Positions 4,918 through 7,867 of a stretch of DNA of 7,867 bases are shown here, in pieces. Position numbers and translations under genes: made by a program. The notes below the pieces were generated by a model. The model worked only from the letters and a program-made list of their open reading frames with translations. It searched no databases and had not been told where the DNA came from. Source of the stretch: a bacterium (GTDB lineage Bacteria; Patescibacteriota; Minisyncoccia; Phycocordibacterales; Phycocordibacteraceae). Each line of letters starts with the position of its first letter. Position 1 is the stretch's first letter. The DNA lies in the NCBI GenBank assembly GCA_021782715.1, contig JAJXUR010000017.1, positions 1 through 7,867 of the forward strand. The letters run 5' to 3'.

Positions 4918-5874
4918 TCACACCTTCTGCGCGACTGCGACGCTGTGAATCCGGTGCGGCTCAGTGAAGAGCTTCGGATCAAGGAAGTCGCCTGCGATTA
5001 GGAGACCTCGCAATTGCTTGCGCGTCCGGTACAACATGCCCCAGTTCACCACGTGCCAGAGGAAGTAGGCCTCTGCGTTCGGGTGGATGTGGCAGGTCAG
5101 GAAGAATCCGTCCGGTTGCAAGTAGTGGTAGATCCTCTTGATGAGCGCGATCGCGAGATTGTCCTCGAGGTAGTCCGTGAGGCCGCACATCTCGATGATA
5201 TCAGGACGGGAACCGTGCAGTTCCCGCTTGAACGCGATCACGTTACCCTCGCGGGTGGTGATCATATCGCTCACGCCGTGCTGCTTAGCAAGCTGGTGTG
5301 CGTGCGCGAGCGCTGTCCCGTCCTGATCGACGAGCATCACTTCGCAATGGACACCGAGGCGACGCATGTCAGCAAGGACTTCGATGACGCCCTGCCCGCT
5401 TCCTGCCGCAAGCGACAGGATACGGACCGGTTCGCCGCCGGTCTTCGTTTTCGACACCTTCAGGATCGCACCGGCAAGCTCGCGCTTGACGATGATGAGC
5501 CGGTTCCGGACTGCTTGCGCATTCCGGATATGCATCCAGTAGCTGTCGAATGCGCGGACGATCCAATTAGCACCTTCGCCCTGGCGGAAGTTATAGACTG
5601 CATCGAGCGCAAGCCACTTCGCGGCGCCGTCCCGGACCTGGCGACTGTTGATACTGATCCAGTCAACGAGCCAGAAGTTCGTATTCGGGACACAGGTACG
5701 CCCGCCGAAGAACCTGTAGAGAGCCTTCTTCGCTTGGACATACACTCCGACGAGGAACAGGAACGGGATTGCGATCTGATACGGGAACACGAGGTGCTCG
5801 AACGCCGGTTCCTGAGCTTTCTGAGCAACAGGAAACAGTGCCTGAGCCGGTCTTACGACGTGCAACTGGGCCAT
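4918..5874 (-). CDS. Class I SAM-dependent methyltransferase with N-terminal hydrophobic segment
   Basis: A 318-aa protein starting at the ATG at 5872-5874, fixed by an AAGGAGAT site 4 nt upstream; a longer reading from 5922 would run through the leader. The SAM-binding Rossmann fold begins near residue 148: motif I is ILSLAAGSGQG (152-162), the acidic residue after strand 2 is D183 in VMLVDQD, and motif IV-like DIIEMCGLTDYLED spans 225-238, followed by LQPDGFFLTCHI (252-263). The layout recalls the Methyltransf_20-like group, a loose family-level guess; the substrate is unknown. Residues 28-46 form one hydrophobic segment (LVFPYQIAIPFLFLVGVYV), so it may be membrane-anchored or act on a lipid. 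A His-rich stretch (CHIHPNAEAYFLWHVV, 261-276) follows the fold. It has its own promoter and terminator, so it is probably transcribed alone. Confidence 0.85.
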   Translation of the reverse strand: MAQLHVVRPAQALFPVAQKAQEPAFEHLVFPYQIAIPFLFLVGVYVQAKKALYRFFGGRTCVPNTNFWLVDWISINSRQVRDGAAKWLALDAVYNFRQGEGANWIVRAFDSYWMHIRNAQAVRNRLIIVKRELAGAILKVSKTKTGGEPVRILSLAAGSGQGVIEVLADMRRLGVHCEVMLVDQDGTALAHAHQLAKQHGVSDMITTREGNVIAFKRELHGSRPDIIEMCGLTDYLEDNLAIALIKRIYHYLQPDGFFLTCHIHPNAEAYFLWHVVNWGMLYRTRKQLRGLLIAGDFLDPKLFTEPHRIHSVAVAQKV

Positions 5875-5877
5875 GAT

Positions 5878-5885
5878 AATCTCCT
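5878..5885 (-). promoter_or_regulatory. Strong ribosome binding site fixing the methyltransferase start
   Basis: The minus strand reads AAGGAGATTATC directly before the ATG at 5872-5874, the same arrangement as for the 221-aa protein. It rules out the upstream in-frame start at 5922. Confidence 0.8.
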
Positions 5886-5937
5886 TTCGATGACAAACGG
5901 TATGGGTATAAGGGTCTGACAAAGTACGGCAACCCTC

Positions 5938-5954
5938 TGGTTTAGATTAAACCA
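5938..5954. promoter_or_regulatory. 17-bp palindrome over the -10 box (possible operator)
   Basis: tggtttagattaaacca is a perfect inverted repeat with 7-bp arms and a 3-nt centre. It covers the -10 hexamer of the stronger candidate promoter, the usual place for a repressor site. It could also be an RNA hairpin at the transcript 5' end. No regulator is identifiable in the window. Confidence 0.35.
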
Positions 5955-5974
5955 TATATGCTAACAAAAAGCAA
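5946..5974 (-). promoter_or_regulatory. Candidate promoter of the methyltransferase gene
   Basis: On the minus strand TTGCTT (5969-5974) and TTTAAT (5946-5951) are separated by exactly 17 nt, giving a leader of about 65 nt. A weaker alternative is TTGCCG (5927-5932) with TATACC (5905-5910), spaced 16 nt. Both lie in the correct place. Confidence 0.45.
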
Positions 5975-6118
5975 GTGTTGGTAAATGCGGACCGTGACGC
6001 TTGCCATTACTCCCGTATCGTATATGCGCCGAAGCCACTCGTTATGGTGGCGATACCAGACGCGCCCGATGGCGTAGCTCTCGAAAAAATCGCGGCTGTT
6101 CCCGGTATCCTTTCCGAC

Positions 6119-6135
6119 ATTAGCGAGCCGCTAAT
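6119..6135 (-). terminator. Small hairpin just after the S9 peptidase stop
   Basis: ATTAGCG/CGCTAAT with a 3-nt loop lies 5 nt downstream of the peptidase stop codon (6141-6143) on the minus strand. There is no U-tract behind it, so it is a weak terminator candidate. The rest of the 5975-6140 gap holds no supported gene; an imperfect stem GTATCG/CGATAC (6015-6020 with 6051-6056) is also present. Confidence 0.3.
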
Positions 6136-6140
6136 CCCGA

Positions 6141-7867
6141 TTATGCCATCGCTTTATCTAGGAACTCTACTGCCTTCGGAAACGCATCGAGCTTATTACG
6201 CAGTTTCGCAATCCCATGCCCTTCGTCCGGATATACAAGCAACTCAACGTGTCTTCCCGCCTCTTTAAGTCTCGTGACGATTTGCTCTGCCTCGGAAAGC
6301 GGGACTCTCGGGTCATTCGCGCCGTGAATCAATAGCAACGGCGATTCTATCTTTTCAATCGAGTGTATGGGGGAGATTTTCTCCAGGAGCTCCCTATCGT
6401 TCTCGAGCGAGCCGTATTCGGCTTCTCGCTGGGCCCGGCGATACGGAGCAGTGTTCTCAAGGAACGTGATGAAATTCACGATACCTACCATATCGACTCC
6501 CGCAGCCCAGAGTTCCGGATAGAACGCCATGCAAGCGAGAACCATGAATCCGCCGTAGCTTCCTCCATACAGCGCAATCCTGGTGGCATCCATATCAGAC
6601 ATGCTCGCGATGTGGTCGCGCAACGCAACAATATCCTTCACTGAATCCAAGCGTTTCTCCACATCGTCGAGTGCCATGTACGATTTCCCGTAGCCCGAGC
6701 TGCCCCGCACATTCGGCGCGATTACTGCGTACCCATTGTGCACCAGGTACTGCATCACTGGCTGGTATGCCGGCTGATACTGTGCCTCGGGACCGCCATG
6801 GATATTGATAACCACTGGAATCTTCGCGCCATGCCTGACTCCCTTCGGCCGGTATACGAAAGCCGGGACTGAGAGCCCGTCGAACGACGTGAAGCGGACA
6901 AGTTCCGGCTCAACCATCACCTCGGGTGGGACGCCTTGATGACTATGCGTGAGCTGATGCGATTCTCCCGTCTCCAAACTAAGCACCCACACGTCCGATG
7001 TTCGGCGTGAATCTCCTAAACTAAACGCTATGTGTGATCCGCTCTCAGAAAAGCTTGCCCGGTAGACATTACCCGCGGGCAAGCGGTATGAGCGAGCCTC
7101 GAACTTTGCCGTATCGTATACCGTCATCCGTCCGTAGCCATCCTCGTTTACCGTGATAGCTACATTCTTGCCGTTTCGATCTATAGCGGCGCCTCCGATG
7201 TCCCAATCCGGAGTAAAGACATAGTGGAGTTCCTTTTCAGCAAGCGAGTAACGCGCGAGGCCTGAGAATTCCCTACCCTTATCCTGCACGAGAAAGAAAG
7301 CAGATTCGTCGGGAAGCCAGAGCGAGCCCGCGTGAAATACATTTCCATCATGCGGGGTGATGCAATCGATAGCTCCTGTTTCAAGATTACAAAGATACAG
7401 ATCCATATTCGCGCTTGAATGATTCTTCCGTACGACAAGGTACGTACTCTTCGGGGAGAACCCTTCTGCGACACATGAACCTCCTTCATCGAAGACGCAG
7501 TGTCTCTCGAGCGTGGCGATATCCATCACATACACGTCGAAGTCCGTTCCGTTTCTTTCATTCGATGCGAAGCAGATACTCTTTCCATCTGGAGACCATG
7601 CTCCGAAGTTATGCCTCACACCAGGCTTTGTGGTAATGCCAGTTATGTGTCGAGTATCAAGATTTAACAGATAGAATTGAGTCTGCTCGTTGCCGCCTTC
7701 CGCTTTCCCGAATAAGAGCACATTCTCAGCCGGAGAGAATCGAACGAAAGAAATAGCATCTTCGAAATCAGTGAGCTGTTCGGGCTCTCCTCCTTCAGCA
7801 GGCACAAGGAAGACTTGCGAGGTGCCGGTACCATTGCTCAGGTACGCAGCTCGCGTACCGTCAGGAC
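6141..7867 (-). CDS. S9 family prolyl oligopeptidase-like serine peptidase (5' end missing)
   Basis: About 575 residues are visible and the frame stays open to the right edge (PDGTRAAYLSNGTGTSQVFL precedes the codon at 7803-7805), so the true start lies outside the window, probably a few dozen codons away given usual family lengths of 600-700. The N-terminal half is a beta-propeller with repeated SPDGK- and FSP-type blades. The C-terminal alpha/beta hydrolase domain begins near HGGPEAQYQP (oxyanion region) and contains NVRGSSGYG. The triad is Ser in YGGSYGGF (6558-6560), Asp in GANDPRVP (6312-6314) and His in DEGHG (6216-6218), all intact. Such enzymes (acylaminoacyl-peptidase/DPP-IV type) cleave short peptides, often after proline or at blocked N-termini. 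Secretion cannot be judged without the N-terminus. It is separated from the methyltransferase by 266 nt with a promoter, so not clearly co-transcribed. Confidence 0.93.
   Translation of the reverse strand, partial: PDGTRAAYLSNGTGTSQVFLVPAEGGEPEQLTDFEDAISFVRFSPAENVLLFGKAEGGNEQTQFYLLNLDTRHITGITTKPGVRHNFGAWSPDGKSICFASNERNGTDFDVYVMDIATLERHCVFDEGGSCVAEGFSPKSTYLVVRKNHSSANMDLYLCNLETGAIDCITPHDGNVFHAGSLWLPDESAFFLVQDKGREFSGLARYSLAEKELHYVFTPDWDIGGAAIDRNGKNVAITVNEDGYGRMTVYDTAKFEARSYRLPAGNVYRASFSESGSHIAFSLGDSRRTSDVWVLSLETGESHQLTHSHQGVPPEVMVEPELVRFTSFDGLSVPAFVYRPKGVRHGAKIPVVINIHGGPEAQYQPAYQPVMQYLVHNGYAVIAPNVRGSSGYGKSYMALDDVEKRLDSVKDIVALRDHIASMSDMDATRIALYGGSYGGFMVLACMAFYPELWAAGVDMVGIVNFITFLENTAPYRRAQREAEYGSLENDRELLEKISPIHSIEKIESPLLLIHGANDPRVPLSEAEQIVTRLKEAGRHVELLVYPDEGHGIAKLRNKLDAFPKAVEFLDKAMA

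Noticed and set aside
5014..5919. 301-aa plus-strand open frame opposite the methyltransferase
   Set aside because: The opposite strand carries clear SAM-binding motifs, a ribosome site, promoter and terminator; this frame has no recognisable domain and low-complexity charged composition.
5951..6268. Plus-strand open frame through the gap between methyltransferase and peptidase
   Set aside because: No ribosome site, only weak start codons, and it runs 128 nt antisense into the peptidase gene. A remnant of an old gene cannot be excluded, but nothing supports it.

Overview
The window is bacterial, moderately GC-rich and gene-dense. UGA is used as an ordinary stop (the 221-aa protein, the histidine kinase and the methyltransferase all end in TGA), the two tRNA genes lack an encoded CCA, and some genes have strong AAGGAGA ribosome sites while others have none. 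With a histidine kinase carrying an N-terminal multi-helix membrane domain, this fits a Patescibacteria/CPR (Parcubacteria-like) genome. That placement is an inference of moderate confidence; no ribosomal or other phylogenetic marker is present.

Layout, left to right. (1) 1-34: probable start of a minus-strand gene running off the left edge, with its own promoter (90-117). (2) 141-886: minus-strand gene for an unrecognised 221-aa protein with a clear promoter, structured leader, strong ribosome site and rho-independent terminator. (3) 1011-1280: tRNA-Asp(GUC) on the minus strand, with a terminator and a chain of hairpins downstream, including a second copy of the tRNA 3' end. (4) 1281-1501: array of structured repeat units on the tRNA-Asp 5' side. 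(5) 1608-3032: pyruvate kinase on the plus strand. (6) 3084-3247: a homologous structured unit followed by tRNA-Met(CAU) on the plus strand. (7) 3274-7867, all minus strand: a 5'-truncated S9 serine peptidase, a SAM-dependent methyltransferase with its own promoter and terminator, and an orphan membrane histidine kinase whose start codon abuts that terminator.

The protein genes do not form an obvious pathway: a glycolytic enzyme, a sensor kinase without a partner regulator, a small-molecule or lipid methyltransferase and a peptidase, mostly in separate transcription units. The most unusual content is non-coding. Upstream of both tRNA genes lies the same roughly 90-nt module. It starts with an exact copy of the 5' end of the neighbouring tRNA, continues with a 6-bp/7-nt-loop hairpin, a conserved CGTTCGG core and a second long hairpin whose arms differ in sequence but stay paired, and ends at the tRNA. 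On the tRNA-Asp side it is tandemly repeated. Paired changes between copies argue for selection on structure, or for an unusual duplication mechanism centred on tRNA ends. The two tRNAs point outward, so pyruvate kinase is bracketed by inverted copies of module plus tRNA.
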